Origin: Bacteroidota bacterium
GTDB taxonomy: Bacteria > Bacteroidota > Bacteroidia > NS11-12g > UBA955
DNA: 7,960 nt
Direction of reading: 5' to 3'
Assembly (NCBI GenBank): GCA_009918425.1
Contig: RGEC01000099.1
Location: 1 to 7,960 of the forward strand
Shown: piece by piece, positions 6,795 to 7,960 of the stretch
Layout: every line of letters starts with the position of its first letter
How positions within the stretch are numbered: the first letter of the stretch is position 1
Made by a program: the position numbers and the translations under genes
The notes under the pieces: model-generated
Databases searched by the model: none
What the model was told of the DNA's origin: nothing
What the model saw: the letters and a program-made list of their open reading frames with translations, nothing else

Positions 6795-7960
6795 ATGCAA
6801 ACACAAAAGAAAGTTCAAAAAATCGGAAGCAATTTCAGCAAGATCAGAATCTCGCTGGCTTCACCTGAAAACATACTCCGCCGTAGTTTTGGAGAGGTTA
6901 CAAAGCCCGAAACCATTAACTACCGAAGCTATAAGCCCGAAATGGGTGGTCTTTTCTGCGAGCGTATTTTTGGTCCTATTAAGGATTATGAATGCCATTG
7001 TGGAAAATATAAGCGTATCCGTTATAAGGGTATTGTTTGTGACCGTTGTGGTGTAGAAGTAACTGAGAAGAAGGTACGACGTGAGCGTATGGGACACATC
7101 AATCTGGTGGTTCCTGTTGCGCACATTTGGTATTTCCGCTCATTACCCAACAAAATCGGTTATCTGCTGGGTCTGCCTACCAAAAAGCTTGACATGGTTA
7201 TTTACTATGAGCGCTATGTGGTAGTTCAGCCTGGTGCCGCTTCAAACAGCAATTATCTGGATCTTCTTACCGAAGAAGAATACCTCGATATCATCGATTC
7301 TCTTCCGAAAGAAAACCAGATGCTGGATGACAATGATCCCAACAAGTTTATCGCACGCATGGGTGCTGATGCCTTGAATGATCTGCTGAGCCGCATCAAC
7401 CTCGATAAACTAAGCTATGACCTGAGGAATCAGGCGGCTACAGAAACCAGTCAGCAGCGCAAGCAGGAAGCCCTGAAACGCTTAAAAGTGATTGAAGGTT
7501 TCCGCGGTTCCCAGCGTACCGGTGAAAATCGTCCCGAGTGGATGATAATGAAGATGTTGCCTGTGATTCCACCCGAACTGCGTCCCCTGGTTCCGCTGGA
7601 AGGCGGCAGATTCGCTACTTCAGATTTGAATGATCTGTATCGCAGGGTGATTATCCGCAACAACCGTTTGAAGCGCCTCATTGAAATCAAAGCGCCTGAA
7701 GTGATTTTACGCAACGAAAAGCGTATGCTGCAGGAGGCCGTTGATTCACTGCTGGATAATACACGCCGTGCCAGCGCTGTTAAAAGCGAAGGTAATCGTC
7801 CTTTGAAGTCGCTCAGCGATATGCTGAAAGGTAAGCAGGGGCGTTTCCGTCAAAACCTTCTGGGTAAACGTGTGGACTATTCCGGTCGTTCTGTCATTGT
7901 GGTAGGTCCTACCCTGAAACTGAATGAGTGCGGTTTACCCAAAAACATGGCTGCAGAACT
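6795..7960 (+). CDS. rpoC: DNA-directed RNA polymerase subunit beta' (5' part, runs off window)
   Basis: Largest RNA polymerase subunit. It contributes the clamp and, further downstream than this window, the magnesium-binding NADFDGD loop. The frame is open from the ATG at 6795 to the window edge (388 full codons plus two bases), so the 3' end is cut by the window and not by mutation. Visible elements: the N-terminal zinc-binding finger with four cysteines at 67, 69, 82 and 85 (CHC ... CDRC); ERMGHINLVVPVAHIWYFRSLPNKIGYLLGL (97-127); the clamp region with PVIPPELRPLVPLEGGRFATSDLNDLYRRVIIRNNRLKRL (256-295); RNEKRMLQEAVDSLLDN (306-322); and the switch-2 segment KGKQGRFRQNLLGKRVDYSGRSVIVVGP (345-372), almost identical across bacteria. 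The start fits the family: SNFSKIRISLASPE (12-25) lies at the expected distance. No clear Shine-Dalgarno sequence precedes it. Confidence 0.97.
   Translation, partial: MQTQKKVQKIGSNFSKIRISLASPENILRRSFGEVTKPETINYRSYKPEMGGLFCERIFGPIKDYECHCGKYKRIRYKGIVCDRCGVEVTEKKVRRERMGHINLVVPVAHIWYFRSLPNKIGYLLGLPTKKLDMVIYYERYVVVQPGAASNSNYLDLLTEEEYLDIIDSLPKENQMLDDNDPNKFIARMGADALNDLLSRINLDKLSYDLRNQAATETSQQRKQEALKRLKVIEGFRGSQRTGENRPEWMIMKMLPVIPPELRPLVPLEGGRFATSDLNDLYRRVIIRNNRLKRLIEIKAPEVILRNEKRMLQEAVDSLLDNTRRASAVKSEGNRPLKSLSDMLKGKQGRFRQNLLGKRVDYSGRSVIVVGPTLKLNECGLPKNMAAE

Noticed and set aside
1..7960. A hidden novel system, mobile element or horizontally acquired segment
   Set aside because: All coding space is filled by conserved genes in a standard order on one strand, with no repeats, compositional break or unexplained open frame.

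Overview
The window is one co-directional stretch of core transcription and translation genes, all on the + strand: secE, nusG, rplK, rplA, rplJ, rplL, rpoB and the first 388 codons of rpoC. I see no mobile element, CRISPR array, RNA gene, phage gene or accessory gene. I also find no undescribed system, and the candidate observations below are regulatory and modest.

The organism is most likely a member of the Bacteroidota. The RpoB and RpoC proteins carry wording I associate with that phylum, for example the long 'DYECHCGKYKRIRYKGIVCD' zinc-finger stretch of RpoC and an RpoB of 1267 residues, clearly shorter than the E. coli protein (1342). None of the gene starts has a convincing Shine-Dalgarno sequence; most have A-rich upstream bases instead, as is usual in that phylum. 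Base composition is moderate. I cannot name a genus.

Layout: the preprotein translocase subunit SecE (14-208) is followed 2 bases later by the elongation factor NusG (211-762). Then come the ribosomal stalk-base and L1-stalk proteins L11 (768-1205) and L1 (1226-1921), the stalk proteins L10 (1924-2448) and L7/L12 (2488-2871), and the RNA polymerase subunits beta (2972-6775) and beta' (6795 to the window edge). Gaps are 2, 5, 20, 2, 39, 100 and 19 bases. The only non-coding space large enough for independent control is therefore the 100 bases between rplL and rpoB. It holds a strong hairpin (about 2886-2927), and rpoB then begins at a TTG codon.

The genes fit together as a growth-rate module. 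NusG rides on the polymerase made from rpoB/rpoC and can link it to ribosomes. L11, L10 and L7/L12 form the ribosomal GTPase-associated stalk, and L1 forms the opposite stalk. SecE is part of the SecYEG membrane channel. The tight packing implies one long transcript. The hairpin and the UUG start before rpoB look like the place where polymerase subunit output is lowered relative to the ribosomal proteins; that is inference.
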